Positions 1-12,099 of a stretch of 64,000 nucleotides of DNA are shown one piece after another (positions within the stretch are counted from its first letter, which is position 1; each line of letters opens with the position of its first letter). The stretch comes from Cranoglanis bouderius (lineage: Eukaryota; Chordata; Actinopteri; Siluriformes; Cranoglanididae). The position numbers and the translations under genes were made by a program. The stretch lies in contig CM042539.1 in the NCBI GenBank assembly GCA_023630585.1, positions 10,743,755 through 10,807,754 of the forward strand, written 5' to 3'. The notes below the pieces were generated by a model. The model saw only the letters and a program-made list of their open reading frames with translations. It ran no database searches and was not told where the DNA came from.

Positions 1-690
1 ATATTCTCCACTATACCTTTGGACATGTCTATGAAGCAGCAAAACTCTCTAATGTGATTGGTTAAGCGATTTTCCTCATGGTATTTATGAAGGTTAAACA
101 CAAAAAGGCCATATGTTTAACATTTCTATAACATATTTGTAAAATAATCTGAAATAGACATTTAAAATGACTGAAGCAAGAATGCTACACCACATGTTGA
201 ATTAGAGACCTCACCGCCCTATTTGGAACAAAGCTAGCTAGAAAGCACTGATTGGTCACTGGGAACAATGGTGATCAGCTATCACTATTGCCTGGTCAGG
301 GTCACGGCGGTTTAAATTGGGCTTCTAGTTTGTTTATATATTGGGAAATATAAAGTAAATGAAGTTCCTAAATTTCACAGGCTGGTACAAATCAAAAACA
401 ATAAAGTAAATAGTCCCGCACATATACTGTATCTAGCTGACACCAAGCAAACTCGAGTGATGTAGCTGAGGTTGAGGAACTGTCACAGGCAGAATTCACA
501 CACCATGCTGACACTGCTGGCATTTCTACACCTGGGGATTTTTTTCAGTGTTTCTGTGGACATAGTAGAAGAAATCATATTGTAAATAAACGTAGACCAC
601 ACCCACTTTGGGTTTAAATATAGACAGAAAAAGATAGTTGGAGGACTAAACAGATGCATTGTGATACAGTGTCATTGCGTTATACCCCAT
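1..690. other. Intron, nothing recognised
   Basis: AT-rich sequence with no exon, repeat array or mobile-element end that I can name. It is read as part of the long stau2 intron (or 3' flank) downstream of the 24827 exon. Confidence 0.5.
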
Positions 691-693
691 ACA

Positions 694-724
<31 letters not shown>

Positions 725-769
725 TTACAGCTACATTCAGAAACACTTAAAGCCAATGGTTTTAACATT

Positions 770-826
<57 letters not shown>

Positions 827-910
827 AATTGCATGGTCTTAACCTTATCTATCTGCAAGATCTGTGTAAATAATGAGGGCTTATCTACACAGGAACATGC
901 GGTCCAGTTA

Positions 911-983
<73 letters not shown>
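694..983. repeat. Cluster of (CA)n, (GT)n and (GA)n microsatellites
   Basis: Four simple tracts are visible: (CA)n at 694-720 and 772-825, (GT)n at 913-954, and (GA)n running straight on from it at 955-983. The Thr-His and Cys-Val open frames across them are repeat artefacts. Confidence 0.97.
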
Positions 984-987
<4 letters not shown>

Positions 988-1139
988 CATTCCCAGGATC
1001 TGTTCTAAATCACACTTAAATTGAATTTTTTCCGTGATTGATGAGGAGAGTGTGTAGGTCACAAAAGGAGGAGCTTTTTAGCAAAGAATTTTTCAATAGA
1101 GCAGAAAAAATGTAAAAGTCATAGCAGCTGTGATTTATT

Positions 1140-1410
1140 TTAAGGTTCTCCCCAAATGCAAGAATTTATGCCTAGTTAGTGTACTTACTAGAACACTGGC
1201 TATCTTAAGACTCATGATCTACAGTCAGTGGTCTTAAGAGAACGTTGGCTGTTTTAAAGCTCCGTCTCAAATACTAGAATTTATGTTTAGTAGTATTCTT
1301 ACTATAACCTTGGCCATTTTAGGGCTCCGCCCCAAACGGTAATTCCTGCCGAGTTAGTGTTTTTTGTTGAATGTTGACTATTTATCTTTCAACCCAAATG
1401 ACACAGAATT
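1140..1410. repeat. Decayed tandem repeat, about 90-100 bp unit
   Basis: Three degenerate units share 'ctccgccccaaa', 'agaatttatg...agttagtgtact' and 'ttggccattttaaggctc'. A fourth diverged copy lies near 4770-4850. Origin unknown; it may be an old MITE remnant amplified locally. Confidence 0.45.
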
Positions 1411-1870
1411 TGTTCTATCGAGAATTCTTGATAGTGGTTATGTGTGTTTGTGTGAGATTGATTAACTGTATGTGTACCCATAATGCACTGTGGAGGCCTC
1501 GTATGCTATGCTTAAAAGTGCGTATTGCACATTTCATTCTAGTTCTAGCATATCGTTTGGGTATTACGAGTTCACTACAGAAGTATGCGATTTGAGACAC
1601 AACCCCTAACTGCCATAAACACATAATATGTGGTATGGCTGCAGAGCCTGCCTTTCTTGAGCTAGTCTTTATAATCAGTTCCAGAACGTTTTTTTTGTTC
1701 TTTTTCCTATACATGTACAAACTTCCAGCTCAAAGCATGCTGGGAAAATCTCACTGTCTTTCATGACTAATAAAGTGCCATTAAAGCACTGATTACTGAT
1801 GTGTGTGCACGATTAGGGTTTCTGGGTAAATAATCAGCTTCTACAGATCCAGATAAGCTCCTGGCCTCAG

Positions 1871-1897
1871 GGGGAGAGAGGGAGGGAGAGAGAGAGA

Positions 1898-1967
<70 letters not shown>
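1871..1967. repeat. (GA)n microsatellite, about 95 bp
   Basis: Nearly pure GA from 1904 to 1967, with a GGGA/GGAA-interrupted 5' part. The Leu/Ser-rich minus frame here is an artefact. Confidence 0.97.
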
Positions 1968-1969
<2 letters not shown>

Positions 1970-1999
1970 ACACTCTGCATCCATCAGCATAAGATAAAC

Positions 2000-2470
2000 A
2001 CGCCGTTATCTTTCCTAATTGTCGTCAGCCGCATCGTTATTTTTTCTAATGAGACGGAGTGAGGATGGCCGAGACATCAGCCCTCAGAACCGTGTTTATT
2101 TTAAAGCGACAACCTGGAAGTGGTTCGTCTCAGTCACCGAGACATCAGACGAGTTAGCTGAGACGCTAAATGACGCTAACGCAGATAACACACACACCAC
2201 CTCTCAGCACACGCACATTAAGCCACAGAATGGATGTTTCCAGGCTAAAGACACTAGCCCGGGTTTCATTCATCACCTTGCCGCTGAGTTCAAAGGCCAG
2301 CGGGAGGGGGTGGGCGTGGGGGGTGGTATATTGGCAGGACGGATGGGGAATGTGACATCAAGCTGAATATGTAAATACGCGAGAGCGCACTAAAAGGCTG
2401 TGCTGGAAGAAGGACTGAGAGAGTGTGTCAGAGGACAGAGACGCCTCATTTTTCTCATGTGCTTTAATGG
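2000..2470. other. Unique, relatively GC-rich intronic segment
   Basis: Less repetitive and more GC-rich than its surroundings, with a GC-box-like 'ggggtgggcgtgggg' run near 2306. No splice-flanked exon could be built on either strand. It could be conserved non-coding DNA, but only alignment to other fish could show that. Confidence 0.25.
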
Positions 2471-2576
2471 CCTCCCTGATTGCACCCTCGTCTTGGCTAA
2501 ACAGTGGCGATTCGTCCCAGAGGAACATGGAACCCTTCAAACTGGATTCTTCATCACACACACACACAGAACAAAG

Positions 2577-2580
<4 letters not shown>

Positions 2581-2612
<32 letters not shown>
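2581..2612. repeat. (GT)n microsatellite
   Basis: Pure GT tract of about 32 bp, preceded by a short CA tract at 2555-2566. Confidence 0.95.
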
Positions 2613-2614
<2 letters not shown>

Positions 2615-2946
2615 CACACCATGACCAGATTAGCTTTTTTCTAAACACTAATGCAGCAATACCACTTTCTGAATTCTTACAAACCACTGTGGGTAAAGTT
2701 AACACCACTAGGTCAGCCACTTGACAGAAAACACTTTAAATTCACATTATAGTAAACAAGATAGCCATACACTAGCATTATACAGTCAGGTCCATAAATA
2801 TTTGGACAGGTGACACAATTATCGTAATTTTGTCTCTGTACACCACCACAATGGATTTGAAACGAAGCACTCAAGTTATGATTGAAGTGTAGACTTTTAG
2901 TTTTAATTCAAGGGGTTTAACAAAAGTATAGCATTAACCCTTTAAG

Positions 2947-3147
2947 AATTACATTTACATTTACAGCATTTGGCAGACGCCCTTACCCAGAGCGACTTAC
3001 ATTTATCTCATTTATACATCTGAGCAGTTGAGGGTTAAGGGCCTTGCTCAGGGGCCCCAACAGTGGCAGCTTGGCGGTGCTGGGGTTTGAACTCATGACC
3101 TTCTGATCAGTAGCCTAACGTCTTAACCACTGAGCTACCACTGCCTT
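2947..3147 (-). mobile_element. tRNA-derived SINE inserted in the Tc1-like element
   Basis: Read on the minus strand, the head has polymerase III box A-like 'gtagctcagtggttaaga' and box B-like 'gagttcaaacccc', as in tRNA-derived SINEs. The distal part contains 'gcatttggcagacgc', a segment seen in very many teleost dispersed repeats. It interrupts the left arm of the surrounding Tc1-like element and is therefore younger. Confidence 0.75.
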
Positions 3148-3395
3148 GGTAGAACAAAAATATAGAGGAACAATGGACAAATTAACAATCATAAATATTA
3201 GGATTATTTTTAATACTTGCAGTCAATAACTGCCTGAAATCTGGAACCCATAGACATCACTAAATGCTGAGTTTCCTCCCTGGAGATGCTTTGCCAGGCC
3301 TTTACTGCAGCAGCCTTCAGTTGACGCCTGTTTGTGGGTCTTTCTGCCTTCAGTTTTGTCTTCAGTAAGTGAAAAGCAGCTCAATTGGGCTGAGG

Positions 3396-3749
3396 TCATC
3401 TGAGATTAAGAACATTCCATTTCTTTGCCTTAAGAAGCCCTTGGGTTGCTTTCGCAGTATGATTTGGGTCGTTATCCATCTGTATTGTGAAGCACTGTCC
3501 TATCAGTTTTGTAGCATTTGAATGAATCTGAGCAGAAAGTATAGCTCTATACATTTCATAATTCATCCTGCTACTTCTATCAGCAGTCACATCATCAATA
3601 AACACCAGTGACCCAGTTCCATTGGCAGCCATACAAGCCCACACAATAACACTTCCTCCACAAAGTTTGACAGATGATGTGGTATGCTTTGGATCATGAG
3701 CCATTCCTTTCCTTCTCCATACTCTTCTCTTCCCATCATTCTGGCACAA
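3396..3749 (-). pseudogene. Tc1-like transposase remnant (DDE domain part)
   Basis: A minus-strand open frame of 117 codons contains hallmark Tc1 transposase blocks: AHDPKHTTSSVK, GGSVIVWACMAANGTGSL and QMDNDPNHTAKAT. The last carries the second catalytic Asp region. Upstream coding sequence continues beyond 3780 in other frames but is broken by the poly-T run and stops, so no intact protein is encoded. Confidence 0.85.
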
Positions 3750-3778
3750 GTTAATCTTGCATCAGAACTGGGCAGGTG

Positions 3779-3809
<31 letters not shown>

Positions 3810-4639
3810 CAAAGTCTAATCTGGCCTTTCTATTCTTGAGTGTTACCCGTGGTTTGCATCTTGAGGTAAACCTTCTGTATTTACATTCATGAAGGCATCT
3901 CTTGATTGTAGACTTTGACAAAGATACACCTACCTCCTCCAGTGTTCTTGACTTGGCTAGATGTTGTGAAGGGGTTTTTCTTCAAGGAAAGAATTCTGCA
4001 TTCATCCATTTTAGTTGTCTTCCATGGTCTTCCAGGACTTTTGGTGTTGCTGAGCTCACCAGTGCATTCCTTCTTTTTTGGCCACTCTTAAAGTTTCTGT
4101 TCTTTCTGTGATAGGTCTGTTTTGTTTTTCAGCCTAAGGATGGTCTCCTTCACTTGCCTCGACACTTCTTTGGACCGCATATTGAGAGTTCCCGTGAACA
4201 GCTACCAAATGCAAATTCAATGCTTGAAATCAACTCCAGACCTTTTCTCCTTAATTTGTCATGCAATAACAAGAACACCGGCCACAACTGGTCATGAAAC
4301 TGCTTATCAGTCAATTGTCCAATTATTTTTGAGCCTGTGAAAATGGAGGGACTGTAATTCCTAAACAGTTAATGCAATATTTTTGTTAAACCCCTTGAAT
4401 TAAAGCTGAAAGTCTACACATCAATCACATATTGATTCAAATTGACTGTGGTGGTGTACAGCGGCAAACATTACAAAAATTGTGTCACTGTCCAAATACT
4501 TATGCACCTGACTGTAGTAAACAGTTTTACCATAAACTAACATTATAGTAAACAGTTTTAACACAAACTAGCATTATAGTAAGCAAGCTATCCATACACT
4601 GCCATTATAGTAAACAAGTTTTTTCTAGTGTTCAACTTC

Positions 4640-5158
4640 TTTGGTTTTGTCTTCATTCTTATCACATCATAATACACGACAGCTCTTACATCCAATACAA
4701 AACATCTTTCAAGTTTCTTTTTTAGGTTTCAGGTCTAATATTCAATGCACACTACTCTGTCCTTAACGACAGAATTCTTGTCTAGCTAGTGTACTTACAA
4801 GAACATCAGCCCTTTTAAGGCTCTGTACCAATGGAATTATTTAATGTTCATGTTTTATAATTGGTAGTAAAGGTGGTCATATGTGTTCAGTGTACATTGT
4901 CTCAAACCACACACTCTTTCAAGTTTACTTGTTAGGGTGAATCTTAGTAAGGAACTGTTCTATTAAGTAGTAGCATTTGGGACACAGCCAGAGGTTTGAA
5001 TGTCAGGGAATTTCCCACTGTTCAGTAGAAACTCGGATGAGCGAGGGAATGAATTTAATCATGCTCGACATTTAGAATAATCTAGAAGACTGCGTGTGTG
5101 TGCGTGTTGTCCATTTTATCTGACCTGATCACTTGCTGTTTTGGATGGAGCTTCCATG
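4640..5158. other. Intron, no gene; decayed repeat remnants
   Basis: Contains a diverged copy of the 1140-1410 repeat near 4770-4850 and AT-rich sequence. Nothing else could be recognised. Confidence 0.4.
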
Positions 5159-5159
5159 T

Positions 5160-5235
<76 letters not shown>

Positions 5236-5238
5236 GTT
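5160..5238. repeat. (GT)n microsatellite, about 78 bp
   Basis: Pure GT with one CG-containing interruption at the end. Shorter CA tracts follow at 5480-5540. Confidence 0.97.
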
Positions 5239-5480
5239 TTTCCCCTCATGATCCAGCAGAGTTTCCCACCACTGTGAGGCTCCATCCTAATCCAAGAGAA
5301 TCAGTGCCGGCTCCCTGCTGCCCTTTGATCGCCAAGTCCATCATTTGTTTTGCTTGCCACCTCATCGTTATTAGGACACAGCCCATTTAGTCCTCCATTA
5401 AGCACCGGTGACACACAGCATCTTTGGCATGACTATAAACAGACTTACGGGCTGCAACGCAATCAAACACTCTGCAGGTG

Positions 5481-5512
<32 letters not shown>

Positions 5513-5804
5513 TACTGACTCACACACACGCACACACACAGAGCAGTGGGTCTTTTCCCAGCAGATTCTGGGCGGTGATACTGTCCAAACCACAGGCTGA
5601 ATGGAAAATCACATCTTAGTTTTTCTTATTACACAACGTTGGCTGCATCAGAGGAAACCTAACACAACTGATGATGTCACAGCATCCGCAGTTCTCCTGT
5701 ACAGCTGTTACATAAAGCTGAATCCGTTCCTTACCCATCTAAAATGATGGGTAATACACAGCCTCTGAGAATTGCTACAAAAATTAACTACACATCAACA
5801 GTGA

Positions 5805-6750
5805 CATACCAACAACCTTCACAGGGCAGGGGTGAAGGTATCACAATCCACCATTCGAAGAAAACTTCAAGAGCAGAAATGTAGAGGCCATACCAGAAGA
5901 TGCAAACCACTCATGAGCAGTAAGAATCAGAAGGCCAGACTGAAATTTGCAAAAGAAATACAGAGATGAGCCACAAAAGTTCTGGAACCAAGATTAACTT
6001 CTACCAAAGTGATGGAAAGGCCAAAGTGTGGAGAAAGAAAGGATCTGCTCATGATCCAAAACATACAAGCTCATCTGTGAAACATGGTGAAGGTAGTGTC
6101 ATGGCTTGGGCTTACATGGCTGCTTCTGGAACAGGCTCACTAATCTGTATTGATGTAACTCATGATGGTTGCAGCAGAATGAATTCAAAACATTTTGTTT
6201 GTCAATTTACGGAGAAATGCATCCAAATGAATCGGGAGGAGCTTCATCATGCAGCAAGACAATGATCCAAAACACGTTGCCATCTCAACAAAGGACTTTA
6301 TCAGGGGGGAAAAGTGGAAGGTTTTAAGACTGGCAATTGCGCAGCATTTCATCTCCTGAAGAGGAGACTGAAGGGACAAACCCCCCCGGAACAAACAGCA
6401 ACTGAAAGAGGCTGTGGTAAAAGCCTTGAAAAGCATCACAAAAGAAGAAACCAACAATTTGGTGATGTCAATGAGCAAGGGATATGCAAACAAATATTAA
6501 GTGCTATTTACTTTCATTTACTTCAAGGTTTATCTGTTCCTATACTTTTGCTTGCCTAAAAATTGGGTGGTCTGATACAAAAGGTTTTATGTTGTTTAAC
6601 ACATCCAGATGTAAATACCAGGAAATAAAAGTTGAAATCCTAAACTCTCATCTCGTATCCATCTTTTGATCTCAAACCCAAACGTCTTTGGTGTACAGCA
6701 CAAACAAATGAATTGACCTTGCCGTTCCAATAGTTTCGGATGGGACTGTA
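5805..6750 (+). mobile_element. Tc1-like element, 5'-truncated
   Basis: The right end, '...caatagtttcggatgggactgta', matches the ends of copies at 30391, 52643 and 54570. The left end is missing: similarity begins within the transposase at about 5805. The interior reads as a broken transposase in the plus direction. Confidence 0.88.
5966..6265 (+). pseudogene. Tc1-like transposase fragment
   Basis: A 99-codon frame with MSHKSSGTKINFYQSDGKA, GSAHDPKHTSSSVKHG and GSVMAWAYMAASGTGSL is the middle part of a Tc1 transposase. It runs out of frame before the second catalytic block. The same segment occurs at 55107-55382 (minus) and 31184-31405 (plus). Confidence 0.85.
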
Positions 6751-7754
6751 ATTGCAAGTGATTGGAGCAGAGCCTGATAATGGCCTGTGTTCAAGTATGA
6801 ACACTTGCCGGACATGAATTTGAGACAGGGCCTTTAAACGGTTGACGTTCTAGTAAAAACACTACTGCATCCTAGTTTTGAGTATTTTGGACGGAGCTGT
6901 AAATCCGCAGTGTGTTTTGCTGAGAGTGGGCAGAGTTGCACGTGCTGTAAGTGAACTTTACGTCTGCGAGGGTCGGTGCAGCTGCAGCGCACGAGCTTGG
7001 CTTCAAACGAGCCGCTCATCAGAGACAGGACATTCCAGAGCGCCCGGCTCAACGAGCTGTGAAATCACACTGACGGAGGGAGGGAGGGAGGAAGCGAGGA
7101 AAGGAGCCACTAGGAGGGAGTCGTGGAATTTCGGGTCCGGCTCGCTCACACACCTCTCTTTCTCCTTCTTTCTGTCCACACAGGTGTGAGGAAAGGCAGA
7201 GTGTCAGCGAGGTCTGATCGGTGAAACTGCACATTTAATTATTGTCGTTTCAATAAAACGACTGAGATGAAGTTTCGCTGGGGTCTCATCAGTGGATGAT
7301 GATACATAATCTACTGGAAAACATTTATTCAAAAGCATGATTTAAGACCTCTGATATGCTGTTTATGACTTTTCTCCAACTTGTCTCACAATATGATGAT
7401 ATAAACTTGAATGGATAACCTAATTTAAAAAGTTATCTAGCAGTTAAGCTACAAGTTAACGTATGATGCCCAAACACTGGTTATGTATAAACAGCTCCAC
7501 TGTCCTCAATGCCTCAAACATTTAATTTTTCCCTCTTATAATGACTATATAGTGGAAAAAACACTTCTTCATTACATTGTTTCATTTCCTATGTTCATCC
7601 ATCAGTTCAAAAACCTGTAGAATTTGTATGACTAGATATGGGAACCAGGTTCACTGTGGTGCGCACGCATTTCTGATCTGCAACATCTGCAATATTTGCA
7701 ATACAAATGCAATACACTTCACAATCCCCTTTTCCCTTTCTCAATCTTTACAGT
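6751..7754. other. Intron; GC-rich patch around 6890-7230, otherwise unremarkable
   Basis: The 6890-7230 part is GC-rich and CpG-containing with several short open frames on both strands. None is flanked by credible splice sites or resembles a known protein. A GGGA run lies at 7075-7090. It may be regulatory; not supported beyond composition. Confidence 0.25.
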
Positions 7755-7755
7755 A

Positions 7756-8278
7756 TAGGTGCATCCCAAATCGAATACTTATGCACTATTCTACGTCATT
7801 TTGTAGTATAAATAGTGTGAGTAGTGTTCACACTGAAAATTCCAACAAGAAGAAGTGAATTCAAGTACCCGGATGCTGCACTTATTCAACAGAAAAAACA
7901 TGTGGAATGTTGGACACTTCATGCACTCAATGGTCGCAGCTTTGCTGACGCTGGATGAAATCTTTTTTTCAAGATTGCGGACGGCACTCCGGTGGACGAG
8001 ACTTCTTACAAATGGTAAAAGGGAACACTGACAAACAGTAAAATGAAGAAATTCATTTTAATTGACTCTAAAGCTAGTGGTGTTACATTAAGTGCGTTCG
8101 ATGTCATTTGCCATCGACTGGGAAATGGCTTATACTTCTGGTTAGTTAAAAAAACTTTAGACTTTTTCCAAAAAACTTTTTCCATTTGAGATGATACTAC
8201 CCTTCTAAAATTCATACACTAGACGGTAGAGTACGTAGTGCATAGTTTAAGTGCACAGTACATTATTTGGGACACAAC
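7756..8278. mobile_element. Non-autonomous DNA element (MITE-like)
   Basis: The ends are degenerate inverted repeats: left 'aggtgcatcccaaatcgaat' and right '...acattatttgggacacaact', each followed inward by 'gcacta'-type blocks. The 'gtcccaaa...tttgggac' end motif is widespread in teleost MITEs, and decayed copies are scattered across this window (for example 19490-19545 and 36040-36400). No coding capacity. Confidence 0.55.
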
Positions 8279-8457
8279 TTATATCTTATATCAGAAATTG
8301 TTCTGTACATCATAGATACACTGACCATACTATTCGCTTTAAAACAAGATTTCTGCGAATTGTAAACCAACCACCCCCCAAAAAAAACCCACCATCTGCC
8401 TACTGCCTGCTTGCTTTTTGCATCTGCAACCTTGTTCCAAAACTAGCCCAATTTTAT

Positions 8458-8498
8458 AAATAAATAAATAAATAAATAAACAAACAAACAAACAAACA
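8458..8498. repeat. (AAAT)n followed by (CAAA)n
   Basis: Two adjoining tetranucleotide tracts. Confidence 0.9.
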
Positions 8499-8995
8499 AC
8501 CCTGGAGCTTCCACCATATTTTGACCCGTATTTATTTATATATCTCTACCGGCCAATCACGACTGATGTGGGCGGGCATTCTGGACGCTTCGGTTTCAGA
8601 GAGCAACTTTTCCAAACAGCTGGCCCGTCCTTTCCGAAGTGCCTTTCCGTAGCCTACAGAATGCTTCACGTGGAAGAATAAATCAGGCTTTATGTAACAC
8701 CTCATGTTCTGCTGTTTCTATACAATAGTAAATAGAAATAGTAAGAATAGTAAAGGCTTGCTTTTACTCTCTAAAATGGAAAAGAAGCCCACCCCAGGAG
8801 AGGCTGGCCTTCAGTGACGTATAGGAACTGGACGGTAGTGTCACTAATAACATGCAGTGATGCAATTAATTACTAGAACTCCATTTCCCTGTCCTGGTAA
8901 AATCATAGCAGAGATAAAACACTAATGAAAAAAAGACATTGCTTTGAGGAGTGCTACCTATGAGTTCAGTTTATGATGTCAAGAAACCAATCACA

Positions 8996-9533
8996 TACAG
9001 TACTGTGCAGAAGAAATGCTGTAGAGCAAAGATGCCTTCAAAATAATGAAATTAAATGTTTCTACATTAAAAGAAAATACCATAAAGAGCAGTAAACAGT
9101 AGTAAATGAAACAAAGTAAATATTTGGTGTGACAAAAAAAATAAAAATGTAAATAAAAATAGCAGCCTCCGGTACAATTTGTGCAGTTTTATAAGGAAAT
9201 GAGCTGGTAAGTTTTATTGAGCATCTTGCAGAACCAGCCGCAGTTCTTCTGGAGACTTTGACTTTCACACTCGCTTCTTATTTTTGCAGCAAAACCCAGC
9301 AGCCCTCATTGTGTTTTTTGTCAGAAAAGTGTCTCTTACGTAATATGCTGCTTTCTTTAATGACATACAAACATTTTTCTGTAACATTTAATTTTGTGCT
9401 AGAAAACTAATGTTTGGGAATCTAAAATGTTTTTTGTACTGACTTGATCATGTAGAAGTCATAAGATAAAAAAATCTATAACAAAGTTTGTACTAAAAAA
9501 AAATAGGGTGCCTAAAACTTTTGCACAGTACAT
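8996..9533. mobile_element. MITE of the 'gcctaaaacttttgcacagta' family, copy 1
   Basis: The ends are 'tacagtactgtgcag' and 'cttttgcacagta', complementary to each other, with TA at the borders as for Tc1/mariner. Three other copies occur at 12873, 32391 and 62657. No transposase remains. Confidence 0.85.
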
Positions 9534-9621
9534 AATATATATGGAGGATGAGGTGGTACATGGAACAGCCTGCACAACCTGAAGGCTAAATAAGAATGTG
9601 CTACTGTTAAATAAGTCTTAT

Positions 9622-9908
9622 ACGCTGATCAGCCATAACATTAAAACCACCTGTCTAATATTGTGTGTGCCACCAAAACAGCTCTGACCCGTCGAGGCAT
9701 GGACTCCACTAGAACTCTGAAGGTGTGCTGTGGTATCTGGCACTAAGTCATCAGTAGCAGATCCTTTAAGTCCTGTAAGTTGTGAGGTGGGGCCTCCATG
9801 GATTGGACTTGTTTGTCCAGCACATCCCACAGACGCTCTATTGGATTGGGATCTGGGAAATTTGGAGGCCAAGTCAACACCTTGAACGCTTTGTCATGTT
9901 CCTCAAAC
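9622..9908 (-). mobile_element. Tc1-like transposon fragment
   Basis: The stretch 'tgatcagccataacattaaa' followed by '...gaggcatggactccact' and '...ttgtttgtccagcacatccc' is a familiar fish and amphibian Tc1-type terminal region, and its minus frame resembles the end of a transposase. It stops abruptly near 9908. Confidence 0.6.
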
Positions 9909-10374
9909 CTCTTAGATTTTAATCACCCAGAAATCAAGAAAACAGTGTGAAACAGTGAACATCAGAGCTGTGTGTGTGTGTATGTGTGTTTGTGTGTTAG
10001 AGTGTCAGGCTCCCACATGCTGAATAAGACCTTTAATGAGCCTGCTCTGATTACAGCCCCCAACTGATTGGTTGATAGAGTCTCATCAAGTCTCAGTTTA
10101 TTATACATGCAAATACAGGAAGTGATTACAGTGATTACACACCCACGCTGCACCGCCACGTGGCCAGCAGGTCAAAGCCCTGCCCACTAACCATGATAAC
10201 ACACGTGTTATTTGCATTCGCACCGTGTTTATCTGAGGGTCAGACCTTTCCTCCTCTAAGTGTGTGTGTTTTATTCGGGGTGTCTTGCGCTTACATACAC
10301 ACACACTCACACGCGTTCCACCCACAGCTTTCCACCTCACACAATGTGATCTTTATGTATGGCAGCATGTGACT

Positions 10375-10377
<3 letters not shown>

Positions 10378-10436
<59 letters not shown>
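10378..10436. repeat. (GT)n microsatellite
   Basis: Near-pure GT tract. Confidence 0.95.
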
Positions 10437-10437
<1 letters not shown>

Positions 10438-10599
10438 ACAGTGATGCTTCAGGGCTGAGGGGAATCCTCATGACATTTATCCAGCTTAGAACTGAACATG
10501 CAAACCTCTCTATCTGACTTTCTCACATATCACATTCACTTAATTGCTTATAAGCCATACGTTCAAGCTGGATTAGCTAGCTGGGGAGGTACTGTAATT

Positions 10600-10880
10600 A
10601 AGAAGAAAAAGAGAAAGATGTGCAATAGGAAGAAAGTATAAAAGAAAGAACAAAAATATAGAATGAAAGAAATGCAACAGAAAGAAAGAAAGAAAGAAAG
10701 AAATGCAACGGAATGAAAGGAAGAAAGAGAAAAATGTGCAATAGGAAGAAAGAAAGAAAAAGAAAGAGAAAAGACAGAAAAAGAAAGAGAGAAAGATGTG
10801 CAATAGGAAGAAAGGAAGAAAGGAAACAAAAATGCAGAATGAAAGAAAAAGAAAGAGAAAGAAAGACAGAACAAAAATAT

Positions 10881-10914
<34 letters not shown>

Positions 10915-10977
10915 TAAGATGTGCAATATGAGGAAAGTAAGAAAGATAGAACAAAAATATAGAAAGAAAAATGCAAT

Positions 10978-11036
<59 letters not shown>

Positions 11037-11105
11037 GAGGAAGAAAGGAAGGAAGGAAGAAATGAAGGAAAGAAAAATGTGCAATAGGAAGAAAGTAAGG
11101 AAAAA
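10600..11105. repeat. GAAA-rich purine tract with repeated 'gatgtgcaatagga' motifs
   Basis: About 500 bp of GAAA/GAAAG repeats in which 'a(a/t)gtgcaatagga' recurs at least five times. This suggests a higher-order unit of roughly 60-100 bp. The Phe/Ser/Leu-rich minus frames are artefacts. Confidence 0.92.
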
Positions 11106-11524
11106 AGACTTAAAGCTGAAATTTGAATAAGTAAACAGTTTATAAAATCAGCTAAACGTATTTATATAAAATATAAAATTGGGCTAAAATCGAGAGCTCA
11201 TGAGTTTGAATCTTGGCGATGTGGATGGAAGGGATGGTATCACACTCCTGTCACTAGCCAATCGCAGGTATCTGTGAGCTCATGTATGTGGAAAATGGCT
11301 GATAGCTCTGAGTGTGTTACACTGCCCTGTGACGCAGCATGAGGAGCAGTTGGAAAAGATCTGGTTGGCTTCACACGTCTCAGAGGAAGCACATTTTAGC
11401 CTTCACCCTCCTGCCTGGCTGCTGTCTTACTGAAGTGTCAGAAAGAGAACTGCACAGCCAAGAGTGATTTTATCCGGTCTCTCAATCTGTCTCTTTTTCT
11501 CTGTAAATGAAACATACTGTTCTG

Positions 11525-11525
<1 letters not shown>

Positions 11526-11618
<93 letters not shown>

Positions 11619-11838
11619 AATTTATGACTTCCTTAACAGTGTGTTTTTCCTCTCCGTTGGGAATGATTTTTGTGACCTTAAATTCCATCAGCAGGTAAAA
11701 AATCTGGAATTTGGATTATTTAACAGATGCTCCGTGTGGCGTTGGTTTACAGTGGAAGACAAGAGAGACACAGTGAGACAGATAGAGACACTTAAACGAG
11801 CATAAATGAACACACACTGAGTGCCCACAGGTCACTTT

Positions 11839-11906
<68 letters not shown>
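11526..11906. repeat. Two long (GT)n microsatellites
   Basis: GT tracts at 11526-11618 and 11841-11906, separated by about 220 bp of unique sequence. Confidence 0.97.
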
Positions 11907-11909
<3 letters not shown>

Positions 11910-12099
11910 ACAGGTAACTGATCACAGTAACTGGACACTATGTGCAGTCAGACAGCATTTTACACTCCTTCGCTTTGCACTCCATACACCACTGACAGGA
12001 AGTGGCAATAACGTGCTCAGATTCCCACAGTAACAAGGACAATTAGTTCAAACCTTATTTTCTACATTGGCACCATTTTCTATCCATCCATCGCTGTAT

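Larger units (their letters stand above)
2781..4516 (-). mobile_element. Tc1/mariner-like transposon, full length but inactive
   Basis: Terminal inverted repeats are visible: left 'tacagtcaggtccataaata', right ending '...tatgcacctgactgta', with TA at both ends. The next inner blocks are also inverted ('ttcaaggggtttaac' against 'gttaaaccccttgaa'). The interior encodes a broken Tc1 transposase on the minus strand. It is enlarged by a SINE insertion (2947-3147) and a 26-29 base T run at 3779-3807. Confidence 0.92.
2744..4625. repeat. 31-bp minisatellite (5 units) interrupted by a Tc1-like element
   Basis: Units beginning 'cattatagtaaacaa/g' start at 2744, 2775, 4541, 4572 and 4603. The spacing is exactly 31 bp on each side. 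The second unit (2775) is cut after its seventh base by the 2781-4516 transposon and resumes at 4517, which makes the total length of that unit 31 bp again. Confidence 0.9.

Noticed and set aside
654..1062. Open frames of Thr-His, Cys-Val or Leu-Ser repeats, here and at about twenty other places
   Set aside because: They are translations of (CA)n, (GT)n and (GA)n microsatellites, present on both strands and without other coding signals.
1415..1720. 101-codon minus-strand frame
   Set aside because: No recognisable domain; it overlaps the start of a decayed tandem repeat and lacks credible splice or promoter context.
6834..7234. GC-rich patch as a first exon or promoter of another gene
   Set aside because: Several short frames on both strands, no clear start, splice donor or TATA/Inr arrangement. 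Composition alone is not enough.
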